From assembly GCA_025210775.1 (NCBI GenBank), contig JAOARB010000018.1, positions 1-64,000 of the forward strand: a DNA stretch of 64,000 nt, given 5' to 3'. The translations under genes and the position numbers were made by a program. This DNA comes from Prolixibacteraceae bacterium. GTDB taxonomy: Bacteria > Bacteroidota > Bacteroidia > Bacteroidales > Prolixibacteraceae. How positions within the stretch are numbered: the stretch's first letter is position 1; each line of letters opens with the position of its first letter. Below are positions 44,591 to 52,994 of this stretch, one piece after another. Under the pieces are notes generated by a model. That model saw only the letters and a list, made by a program, of their open reading frames with translations. It ran no database searches and was not told the origin of the DNA.

Positions 44591-47197
44591 ATGGATCCAA
44601 AAGAATTAGATACACATTTAGAAGAAGGTCAGAATGATGAAAATGTAGACGGTTCATCTGATAAACTACATCATGCTAAGTATATTTCAGGAATGTATAA
44701 GGATTGGTTCTTGGATTATGCATCCTATGTTATTCTTGAGAGAGCTGTTCCTTATGTAAATGATGGTTTAAAACCTGTTCAACGTCGTATATTGCATGCC
44801 ATGCGATCGATGGATGATGGGCGTTATAATAAGGTGGCCAACATTATTGGACAAACGATGATGTATCACCCTCATGGAGATGCTTCTATTGGAGATGCCT
44901 TGGTTCAATTGGGACAGAAAAACCTATTGGTGGATACCCAAGGAAACTGGGGTAATATCTTGACAGGTGACTCTGCCGCTGCCCCACGTTATATTGAAGC
45001 TCGTCTTTCTAAATTTGCTTTGGAGGTTGTTTTTAATCCTAAGACTACCGACTGGCAATTGTCTTATGATGGTAGGAATAAAGAGCCTTTAACATTACCC
45101 GTTAAATATCCATTGCTTCTTGCTCAAGGAGTGGAAGGTATTGCTGTTGGTTTGGCTTCAAAGATTCTTCCTCATAATTTCAATGAATTGATTGATGCTT
45201 CTGTCTCTTATTTGAAAGGTAAAGATTTTAATTTATATCCAGATTTTCCTACTGGAGGATATATTGATGTCTTAAAATATAATCATGGTTTAAGAGGTGG
45301 GTCAGTAAGAGTTCGTGCCAACATTGAAAAGAAGGATTCTAAGACTTTAGTGATTACGCAGATTCCTTATGGTAAAACCACTTCATCTGTAATTGAGTCA
45401 ATAATAAAGGCCAATGATAAAGGAAAAATCAAGGTCAAGAAGATTGATGATAATACTGCAGCTAATGTGGAGATCTTGGTTCATCTTGGACAAGGGGTGA
45501 GCTCTGATCAGATGATTGATGCCTTGTATGCATTTACGGATTGTGAAATCTCTATATCTCCCAATTCATGTATTATTGATGGTGATAAGCCCGTATTCTT
45601 AGATGTAAAAACAATCTTAAAGCGATCTACTGATAATACACTAGAACTGCTTAAAAAGGAACTAGAGATACGTAAGGCAGAATTAGAATCACAGTGGCAT
45701 TATTGCTCTCTTGAAAGAATCTTTATTCAAGAGCGTATGTATAAGGATGCTGAATTCGAGAATGCTAAATCTATTGATGAGGTTGTAGCTCATATCGACA
45801 ATAGGTTCCTTCCATGGAAAAAAGAGCTAAAAAGAGAGATTGAACGTAATGATATAACGAAGCTATTAGAGATTAAGATGGCTAGGATATTGAAATTTAA
45901 TCTCCAAAAAGCAGTTGATTTTATTGTCTCTATTGAAGAAGAAATAGCGATTATTGATAACCATCTTTCTCAGATGGTCAAATATACGATTGATTATTTT
46001 AGACGAATAAAGAAAAAATACGGTAAGGATAAAGAGCGTAAGACGGAGATTCGTAGTTTCGAAAATATTGAAGCCGCAAAGGTGGTTGTCGCAAATGAGA
46101 AACTATATATTGATCGTAAAGAAGGCTTTGTTGGTACCTCTCTGAAGAAAGATGAATTCCTTTTCGAATGTTCTGATATTGATGATATTATCATTTTTAG
46201 AAAGAATGGAACTTATTTCGTGACGAAGGTGAGTGACAAAGCTTTTATAGGAAAGAATGTTATCCACATTGCTGTATTTAAAAAGAATGATAAAAGAACG
46301 GTTTATAATGCCGTGTATAGAGAAGGTCGTCAAGGAACGACTTATATGAAGAGATTCTTTGTGACGGGAGTAACTCGTGATAGAGAATACAATTTAATGG
46401 GAGATAAACCAGGATCAAGATTATATTGGTTTAGTGCAAATCCTAATGGGGAAGCTGAAAGATTAAAGGTGACGTTAAAACCTAAATTAAGACTTAAACG
46501 ATTAATCTTTGAAGTGGATCTAGGTGTTCTTGCCATTAAAGGACGTACTTCTAAAGGAAATACTGTTACCAAGAATGAAGTACTTAAAATTACTCTTAAA
46601 GAGAAAGGTGCTTCGACTTTAGGTGGTCGCAAGATATATTTCGATAATGATATTTGTCGATTGAATTGTGACGAACGAGGACAGTTCTTGGGTGAGTTTA
46701 GTGGAGAAGATAAGGTGTTGTCGATTAGTAAAATGGGAGATTGTACTGTGCATAGCTATGATCTAAGTAATCACTTTAGCCCAGATATTTACAAGATCCA
46801 AAAACTAAATTCCGAAAGTGTATTTGTTGTTGTCTATTGGGATAATACACAACAGTACTATTATATTAAGAGATTCCAGATCGATCCTACACAAAAAGAT
46901 ACAATCTCTTTTATTGGAGATAATCCGAAGAATAAGATGATGTTGATTAGTGACAATCCTGAGGCTATCATTAAGATTCACTTTTCTGGAAGAAATGAAA
47001 ATCGTCCTACGGATGAGGTGAATGCTCATGATGCGATTGCAGTAAAATCGATTAAGGCTAAAGGAAAACGACTTACAACTTTTGAGGTTGGAAATATTGA
47101 ACTTATAGAACCAGAGATTGTCGTTGAAGATTCTGATGTAGAAGAGGCGGAAGTTGCTCATAAAATAGATGATGAAGATCAAATGAGATTATTCTAG
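44591..47197 (+). CDS. parC: DNA topoisomerase IV subunit A
   Basis: DNA-cleaving subunit, 868 residues. The catalytic tyrosine is Tyr134 in SAAAPRYIEARLSKFA; upstream, RRILHAM and HPHGDASIGDALVQL form the breakage-reunion winged helix. Long helical coils span about residues 360-480, and the C-terminal beta-pinwheel occupies the rest, ending with an acidic tail (EDSDVEEAEVAHKIDDEDQ). The N-terminal 20 residues are also acidic. aroK follows after 12 nt and is probably cotranscribed. Confidence 0.94.
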   Translation: MDPKELDTHLEEGQNDENVDGSSDKLHHAKYISGMYKDWFLDYASYVILERAVPYVNDGLKPVQRRILHAMRSMDDGRYNKVANIIGQTMMYHPHGDASIGDALVQLGQKNLLVDTQGNWGNILTGDSAAAPRYIEARLSKFALEVVFNPKTTDWQLSYDGRNKEPLTLPVKYPLLLAQGVEGIAVGLASKILPHNFNELIDASVSYLKGKDFNLYPDFPTGGYIDVLKYNHGLRGGSVRVRANIEKKDSKTLVITQIPYGKTTSSVIESIIKANDKGKIKVKKIDDNTAANVEILVHLGQGVSSDQMIDALYAFTDCEISISPNSCIIDGDKPVFLDVKTILKRSTDNTLELLKKELEIRKAELESQWHYCSLERIFIQERMYKDAEFENAKSIDEVVAHIDNRFLPWKKELKREIERNDITKLLEIKMARILKFNLQKAVDFIVSIEEEIAIIDNHLSQMVKYTIDYFRRIKKKYGKDKERKTEIRSFENIEAAKVVVANEKLYIDRKEGFVGTSLKKDEFLFECSDIDDIIIFRKNGTYFVTKVSDKAFIGKNVIHIAVFKKNDKRTVYNAVYREGRQGTTYMKRFFVTGVTRDREYNLMGDKPGSRLYWFSANPNGEAERLKVTLKPKLRLKRLIFEVDLGVLAIKGRTSKGNTVTKNEVLKITLKEKGASTLGGRKIYFDNDICRLNCDERGQFLGEFSGEDKVLSISKMGDCTVHSYDLSNHFSPDIYKIQKLNSESVFVVVYWDNTQQYYYIKRFQIDPTQKDTISFIGDNPKNKMMLISDNPEAIIKIHFSGRNENRPTDEVNAHDAIAVKSIKAKGKRLTTFEVGNIELIEPEIVVEDSDVEEAEVAHKIDDEDQMRLF

Positions 47198-47209
47198 ATT
47201 GGTTTAGAT

Positions 47210-47731
47210 ATGAAATATAAGAGAGTTTATTTAAATGGATATATGGCTGCAGGTAAATCGACAATAGGTGCGAGACTTGCAGAAAAATTAGGGTTTTCGT
47301 TTATTGATATCGATAAATATATCGAAGAAAAATATTTCATGTCTATTCCTTCAATCTTTGCAAATGAAGGAGAAGCGTCTTTTCGTAATAAGGAGAAACA
47401 GGCTCTTAAGGAATTATCTGATTTTGAAAATGTAGTAATTGCTACAGGTGGGGGAACACCATGTTTCTTTGATAATATGGAAGTGATATTATCCACAGGC
47501 CTTTCTATCTATTTGAAGACTCCGAAAGAATTACTGATAAAACGTTTGCTTCAAAATAATAGTCAGCGTCCCATCGTTAAGGGTAAGTCTAGAGATGAAT
47601 TATCTGATTTTATTGATAAAGCAATGAGTCAGAGAGAACCATTCTATTTAAGATCTAATATTGTATGTGTTTCTGATGATGATTTGACTGCAGATATGTT
47701 GATTCAAAAATTGAATAATTATTCAGTTTAG
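47210..47731 (+). CDS. aroK: Shikimate kinase
   Basis: Phosphorylates shikimate in aromatic amino acid synthesis. It has 173 residues with the P-loop GYMAAGKSTIG near 10-20, the shikimate-binding DIDKYIE and the RNKEKQALKEL region, ATGGGTPCF, and the lid Arg in NNSQRPIVKGK. It is the last gene of a parE-parC-aroK run, a pairing without obvious metabolic logic, probably operon convenience. Confidence 0.95.
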   Translation: MKYKRVYLNGYMAAGKSTIGARLAEKLGFSFIDIDKYIEEKYFMSIPSIFANEGEASFRNKEKQALKELSDFENVVIATGGGTPCFFDNMEVILSTGLSIYLKTPKELLIKRLLQNNSQRPIVKGKSRDELSDFIDKAMSQREPFYLRSNIVCVSDDDLTADMLIQKLNNYSV

Positions 47732-47774
47732 GAGGCTTGTATATATGATGTGTCTCTTTTTATATAATTATTGA

Positions 47775-47782
47775 TACTTTTG
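47775..47782 (+). promoter_or_regulatory. -7 promoter element of the LytTR regulator gene
   Basis: TACTTTTG matches TAnnTTTG, 61 bp before the start codon; no -33 TTG is found at 19-21 bp. Confidence 0.4.
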
Positions 47783-47842
47783 CTTGAATATTGTAATAAA
47801 ATAACAATATTTGTTGGTGAATAATTATTCTAAACACATTTC

Positions 47843-48592
47843 ATGAAAGTACTGATTATTGAGGATGAAGAGTTGTTGTGTGACGAATTAGAGCAGAATC
47901 TACTAGAAATTGATCCTGATATAGAAATCTGTGGAAAGCTAGATACGGTAAAAGAGAGTATTGAATGGTTTCGTACGAATGAGTGTCATCTTATCTTTAT
48001 GGATGTACATTTAGGTGATGGTTCATGTTTCGATATTTTTAAGGAGGTAAATATCTCTACTCCAGTTATTTTCTTGACAGCTTATGAGCAGTATTTACAG
48101 ACGGCTTTTGATATTAACAGTATTGCCTATATTTTAAAACCATATGATAAAGATAATATCATTAAGGCCTTAGAGAAGTATCATAATATTAACACGTATT
48201 ATTCTGCAGTATCTTTGGAGGATCAAAAAGTCATCAAGGATAAGAATTCAGAATATGTTCATAGAATGATGCTTCGTTTGGGGCGTGTATATAAGCCAAT
48301 AAATGTATCACATATTGCATATTTTATTGCAGAAGATAAATATCTGTATGCGATTACTCAAGATGGACGTAAGTTCTACTATGATTCAACCTTAAAAGAG
48401 TTACAAGAGAAATTGGACCCTAGAATGTTTTTTAGAATTAATAGATCTTATATTGTAAATAAGAAATCTGTTAATGAACTTGTATTATATTCAAATAGCA
48501 GATATAAATTAAATTTAACTCCTGAAACAGAAGAATTAGTCTTATTAAGCTCAACAAAGGTTTTGAGTTTTAAAAATTGGCTTTTATCATGA
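47843..48592 (+). CDS. LytTR family response regulator
   Basis: A 249-residue two-component regulator. The receiver domain has the acidic pocket EDEE at 7-10, the phosphoacceptor Asp54 (IFMDVHLGDG), and the switch Lys in ILKPYD. The C-terminal LytTR DNA-binding domain (from about residue 150) includes MFFRINRSYIVNKKSVNEL near 196-214. LytTR proteins bind direct repeats about 21 bp apart; a repeat with that period lies at 50101-50163. The stop overlaps the kinase start (ATGA), so regulator and kinase are translated together. Confidence 0.94.
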   Translation: MKVLIIEDEELLCDELEQNLLEIDPDIEICGKLDTVKESIEWFRTNECHLIFMDVHLGDGSCFDIFKEVNISTPVIFLTAYEQYLQTAFDINSIAYILKPYDKDNIIKALEKYHNINTYYSAVSLEDQKVIKDKNSEYVHRMMLRLGRVYKPINVSHIAYFIAEDKYLYAITQDGRKFYYDSTLKELQEKLDPRMFFRINRSYIVNKKSVNELVLYSNSRYKLNLTPETEELVLLSSTKVLSFKNWLLS

Positions 48593-50097
48593 ATATTCCA
48601 ACTAAAGTAAGAGTCTACTTAGCTATTGCATTAAGTATAGTAATAGTAAGTGTGTATTATTTGTCTTCATTAAGAGATTCGATATATTCGAAGGCTCAAG
48701 ATGAGGGAAATCGTTTTAATTTAATAGCAGCTTCAGAAAATCTAGAGTTGATAAAAAGCTATTTCCTTGATTATGAGAAATCGGTAATGTATTTTGTGAA
48801 TTACCCCCACAGAAAGAGGGAATTCCCTGATATGCTAGCGACTTTTGTGAAGTCTGATTCTACGGTAGTGGATGGATGGTATAATACACTTTCAGAACAC
48901 TCTACGCTTTGGAAAAATCTTAAAAATAGATCTTATAGTAGAGGTGGAAGTTATATAATGGGACCATATCGTAAAGGAGATACTTTCCTTCTGGATATTG
49001 GTTATGTTTCATATGAAAAAAGTGATCCTTATATTTTAGGTATTACGATTGACCTAAAACGTTTTCATCAAAAAGTAACCCAACTAGATATTCGTTCATC
49101 AAACTATATTGAGATAATTGATGAGAATGCCCGCTATATCTATCATCCTGAAGAGAAGCTGATAGGGCAACTGTCTCCTAGTCAAATTGATCGTAGTTTA
49201 GCTAAAAAACATTCAAGTTCTTTATTTAGTAAGTATAGATCTGTCTTTTCTGGATTTCTACAAACAGAAGTTTTACGTTCTTATAGGGTCCTTAATGTAG
49301 GTGCACATAGTTGGCTTATAATTGGTAATACTCCAAAGTTCAACTATACAGAGTTCTTAAAAGCTATTGAGAAGAACTTGGTTCTAATATTAATTATATT
49401 CTTGGTTTGTGTTCTATCTATTGTGCTTGTTTCTTGGTTTTTCTCGGATAGAGAACATAGATTGAGACTTAAAGCAGAAGAGAGTCTTTTTCATACTAAG
49501 ATAAGAGAGGAGCGCAAAAGTAAGGAGCTTGCAATGACTGAACTCCAATTACTAAAGTCTGGCTTGGATCCTCATTTTATCTTTAATTCACTTAGCTCTT
49601 TGATGGTTTTGATACCTAAAAAGCCTTCTGATGCGTGTTTATTTGCAAAACGTCTGTCTAATTTATTTCGTTTCCAACTCTCTTCTCAGATGAAAGAGTT
49701 GGTTTCACTAGAGTCTGAATTGTCTTTTACAAAGGATTATTTTGCTATTCAGAAACTACGATTTGGAGATAGAGTTACTTTTGATGTTAATCTAGATGAT
49801 ACGATTTTAGATGTGAAGATTCCTCCTGCATCATTACAATTATTAGTTGAAAATGCTTTAAAGCATAATGTTGCAACAAAAAATGAACCTTTAAAAATTG
49901 AAATATATTTAGAAAAGGATTACATTGTCGTTCGTAATAATCTGAATGTACGAAAGCAGAGTGGCTTCTCGATGAATCTAGGCCATCGTTTAATGAGACT
50001 TCGTTATAAGACTTTCACACTAAAATCATGTCATTTTTACAGTGATGGAGATAATTATTATTCAGAACTTCCAATAATTTACGATTTAGAGAGATAA
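48589..50097 (+). CDS. LytS-type sensor histidine kinase with extracytoplasmic sensor
   Basis: A 502-residue membrane kinase. The ATG at 48589 overlaps the regulator's stop and removes four spurious residues. A first membrane helix spans about 8-28, an extracytoplasmic region of about 230 residues with features of a Cache sensor (YIEIIDENARYIYHPEEKLIG) follows, then a second helix near 267-290 and a coiled linker. The His_kinase domain has its phosphoacceptor His329 in LDPHFIFNSLSSL and the N box LVENALKHNV. The C-terminal glycine box is weak (SGFSMNLGHRLMRLRY), so nucleotide binding may be altered. The ligand is unknown. Confidence 0.9.
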   Translation: MNIPTKVRVYLAIALSIVIVSVYYLSSLRDSIYSKAQDEGNRFNLIAASENLELIKSYFLDYEKSVMYFVNYPHRKREFPDMLATFVKSDSTVVDGWYNTLSEHSTLWKNLKNRSYSRGGSYIMGPYRKGDTFLLDIGYVSYEKSDPYILGITIDLKRFHQKVTQLDIRSSNYIEIIDENARYIYHPEEKLIGQLSPSQIDRSLAKKHSSSLFSKYRSVFSGFLQTEVLRSYRVLNVGAHSWLIIGNTPKFNYTEFLKAIEKNLVLILIIFLVCVLSIVLVSWFFSDREHRLRLKAEESLFHTKIREERKSKELAMTELQLLKSGLDPHFIFNSLSSLMVLIPKKPSDACLFAKRLSNLFRFQLSSQMKELVSLESELSFTKDYFAIQKLRFGDRVTFDVNLDDTILDVKIPPASLQLLVENALKHNVATKNEPLKIEIYLEKDYIVVRNNLNVRKQSGFSMNLGHRLMRLRYKTFTLKSCHFYSDGDNYYSELPIIYDLER

Positions 50098-50100
50098 TTA

Positions 50101-50163
50101 TTCACTCCTTAAATTCACTACTTGACTCCTTTAATTTCATAGTTCATCCTTTGTCTTTTCACT
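50101..50163. promoter_or_regulatory. Three direct repeats with 21-bp period, candidate LytTR binding site
   Basis: Consecutive 21-bp units begin TTCACTCCTT (50101), TTGACTCCTTT (50122) and TTCATCCTTT (50143). The first two agree at about 15 of 21 positions; the third has a one-base deletion. The spacing equals the two-helical-turn period of LytTR sites. It lies 170-235 bp before the metalloprotease start. Confidence 0.45.
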
Positions 50164-50335
50164 ATGAGGTAAAACTTCTATTGTTTTACATATAGTATAT
50201 AGGATAGGGGAATGGACTGAGTATCTGTTGTATTTACGATATGTGGTTGCATTAAATTGTAATTTATTATCTCGTAGTTATAATAGATCGTAATTTTTGT
50301 TTCCCTTCACTATTAATAAAGGAAAAGAAGAGTAT

Positions 50336-52894
50336 ATGTATAGAGTATTAGTTGTTCTCGTGTTCTTCCTAGCCTCTTTATCGGCTCAGGATTCTATGGC
50401 ACAATTTAAGTGGCTAAGAAAGAAGAAGAATCAAAAAGCGCAAGAAGAGAAAGTCGAAAAGACGCATTATGAAAAAGAATTTCTGAAAGCGAAATGTGAT
50501 TCAGGATTCATTAATGTCTTGTGTAAAGATAGTAATGCTTACTATTTCGAAATCCCAAAGCGCATGATGGATAGAGATTTATTGGTAGTCAATAAATTAT
50601 CTAAAGTTCCTGCAAAACTGAATGATGCTGGAATCAATCAAGGAATTGAATTTGAAAGCTTGGTGGTTCAATTTCATTTGAATGAGAAGGAAAAGAAAGT
50701 TTTTGTAATGAACTATGATCCATTTGTAGATTCTCCTGAAGATGCAAATATTACCAAAAGTGTAAAGCGAAATTTCACTAAATCTATTTTAGAGAATTTT
50801 AAAGTGGAAGCTTATAATAAGGATTCTTCTGCTGTCGTAATCAAGGTAAACAAGATATATGATGGTAGTGAGAAGAGCTTTATAAATGTATTTGGTTCTA
50901 TTGGTATGGGAACGAGCCCATCTAAGAGTTATGGATATATAGGAAAAATAAAAGCATTTCCAGAGAACATTCTAGTAAAAACAATGCAAACTTCGAAGAT
51001 TCCAGGAATGGAATCAGAAGCAAGAATTTCTGTTGAAGTTACTTCTAACCTTGTATTATTACCAGAAGAGCCTATGACTCCTCGTTTTTATGATGAGAGA
51101 GTTGGATACTTTAAGAAAGATAGATGGTACTTTAGTGATGAACAACAAGAGGTAGACAAACGTAAAATTATCACTCGTTGGAGATTAGAGCCTAAAGATC
51201 CAGAGGCATATGCTAGAGGTGAATTGGTAGAACCAAAGAAGCAGATCGTTTATTATGTGGATCCAGCAACACCTAAGCAATGGCAACAGCCAATTATTGA
51301 TGGTGTGAACGATTGGAATGTTGCTTTTGAGAAAGCAGGATTTAAAAATGCCATTACATGTAAATTGGTTACAGAAGAAGATAAAGATTTCGATATTGAC
51401 GATGTTCGTTATTCTGTAATTACTTATGCTGCCTCAGATCAATCTAATGCGATGGGACCAAGTGTAGTCGATCCTCGTTCAGGTGAGATTATAGAAGCTG
51501 ATGTAATTTGGTGGCATAATGTACTTGTCGCTGTTCAAGATTGGATGCGCGTTCAAACGGGTATTATTGATCCAAAATCACGAGATAATGTATTTAGTGA
51601 TGCTCATATGGGAGATGCTGTACGTTTTGTTTCTTCTCATGAGATTGGGCATACGCTAGGTTTGGCTCACAATATGGGTGCTTCTTTTACTTATGATATA
51701 GATTCGTTAAGAAGTAGGACTTTCACAAAGGATGCTGCAACAGCACCATCTATTATGGATTATGCTCGTTTTAATTATGTTGCTCAAGAAAAAGATCAAT
51801 TGACACATATTACTCCTAAAATAGGGGTTTATGATCGATTTGCTATTGCTTGGGGATATCATTTTACTGGAGCGAAAGATGCACATGACGAGAAAGTTTG
51901 GTCAAGCAAGACAATTCGTGATGCATATAAGGATAAAAGATGTCATTTCTTACCACAACAAGGAATGCGTGATGCTGTAGATCCAAGAGCTCAGATTGAA
52001 GACCTTGGTGATGATGCAATGAAAGCTAGTGAACTTGGACTTATCAATCTAAAGAAGACCATGCCTCGTATTGAATCATGGACTACAAAAGAGGGCGATA
52101 ATTATATTTCTGCAGGGCGTCTACTAAATGGCGTTATTGGACAATGGCATCGTTACACATATCATGTGCTTGCTAATGTAGGTGGGGTATACCAGAATAA
52201 CATTGTAAAAGGAGATAAAGAAAATGCCTATCAATATGTTCCTGGCAATATCCAGAAGAATGCTGTAAATTATCTTAAGAAGAATGTTTTCACTTGTCCT
52301 CAATGGCTTTTTGGAGCAGATATTTTTAGCAGAGTATATCCTATTCGTATTTCTCCTATTGGTTATAACGAATACGAACCTACTTCTTCTTATTATGGCG
52401 CTTTGTCGTATGTAATGTGGGACCTATTAGACGATACTCGTTTACATCGTATGACTTTGGCAAAAGTGAAAGAGGGAAGAAAAGGATATGGTCCTGATCA
52501 GATGCTTTCCGATTTGTATAAACATATCTTTAAAAAGACTATCTCTGGTCAATCTCTATCTTTTGACGATCGTATGATTGAAAAGACTTTCGTTGATGCT
52601 TTGATTATTTCTTCCGATCGTAATTCATCGAAAGTAAAAAGCAAGAAACTTCATAATGAGGTAGTGGAAAGTTGGTTAAAAATAGAGATGCCTTGTTTCC
52701 ATGAGGATTGTGCTCTGCATTCAACGAAGAAGTTTAAGACAGGAGTTAGAGTAGATGATATTGTAAGTTGTAAAAGAGGAACTTTAATGCGAATTGAACG
52801 ACTTCTTAAATCAAAACGAAGAAGTGGAGACATTGCAACACAAAATCACTATGAAGATCTGTTACTGAGAATTAATCAATCCCTAAGACAATAA
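50336..52894 (+). CDS. Exported zinc-dependent metalloprotease
   Basis: An 852-residue secreted or periplasmic metalloprotease of a large Bacteroidota family (DUF5117/DUF5118-containing). The ATG at 50336 gives a signal peptide (MYRVLVVLVFFLASLSAQDSMA); an upstream in-frame start adds 13 charged residues. The zinc site HEIGHTLGLAHNMG has His435, Glu436, His439 and His445, the metzincin-type HExxHxxGxxH pattern, followed by a Met-containing PSIMDYARFN turn. The N-terminal third carries the family's beta-rich domains. No T9SS tail is seen. It lies directly before SusC/SusD pair 1 in the same direction, suggesting it supplies peptides to that importer. Confidence 0.88.
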   Translation: MYRVLVVLVFFLASLSAQDSMAQFKWLRKKKNQKAQEEKVEKTHYEKEFLKAKCDSGFINVLCKDSNAYYFEIPKRMMDRDLLVVNKLSKVPAKLNDAGINQGIEFESLVVQFHLNEKEKKVFVMNYDPFVDSPEDANITKSVKRNFTKSILENFKVEAYNKDSSAVVIKVNKIYDGSEKSFINVFGSIGMGTSPSKSYGYIGKIKAFPENILVKTMQTSKIPGMESEARISVEVTSNLVLLPEEPMTPRFYDERVGYFKKDRWYFSDEQQEVDKRKIITRWRLEPKDPEAYARGELVEPKKQIVYYVDPATPKQWQQPIIDGVNDWNVAFEKAGFKNAITCKLVTEEDKDFDIDDVRYSVITYAASDQSNAMGPSVVDPRSGEIIEADVIWWHNVLVAVQDWMRVQTGIIDPKSRDNVFSDAHMGDAVRFVSSHEIGHTLGLAHNMGASFTYDIDSLRSRTFTKDAATAPSIMDYARFNYVAQEKDQLTHITPKIGVYDRFAIAWGYHFTGAKDAHDEKVWSSKTIRDAYKDKRCHFLPQQGMRDAVDPRAQIEDLGDDAMKASELGLINLKKTMPRIESWTTKEGDNYISAGRLLNGVIGQWHRYTYHVLANVGGVYQNNIVKGDKENAYQYVPGNIQKNAVNYLKKNVFTCPQWLFGADIFSRVYPIRISPIGYNEYEPTSSYYGALSYVMWDLLDDTRLHRMTLAKVKEGRKGYGPDQMLSDLYKHIFKKTISGQSLSFDDRMIEKTFVDALIISSDRNSSKVKSKKLHNEVVESWLKIEMPCFHEDCALHSTKKFKTGVRVDDIVSCKRGTLMRIERLLKSKRRSGDIATQNHYEDLLLRINQSLRQ

Positions 52895-52900
52895 CACTAT

Positions 52901-52935
52901 TTTCTCTCCCTATTTAAAAACCGTAGGGAGAGAAA
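52901..52935 (+). other. Hairpin between metalloprotease and SusC genes
   Basis: A perfect 12-bp inverted repeat (TTTCTCTCCCTA / TAGGGAGAGAAA) with an 11-nt loop begins 6 nt after the protease stop. No T tract follows, so it may be an mRNA processing or stability element rather than a terminator. Confidence 0.5.
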
Positions 52936-52994
52936 ACTACAATATTATTCTAATCATTTATTTTATATCAATCTTTGTAAATCAACTATTTAAG

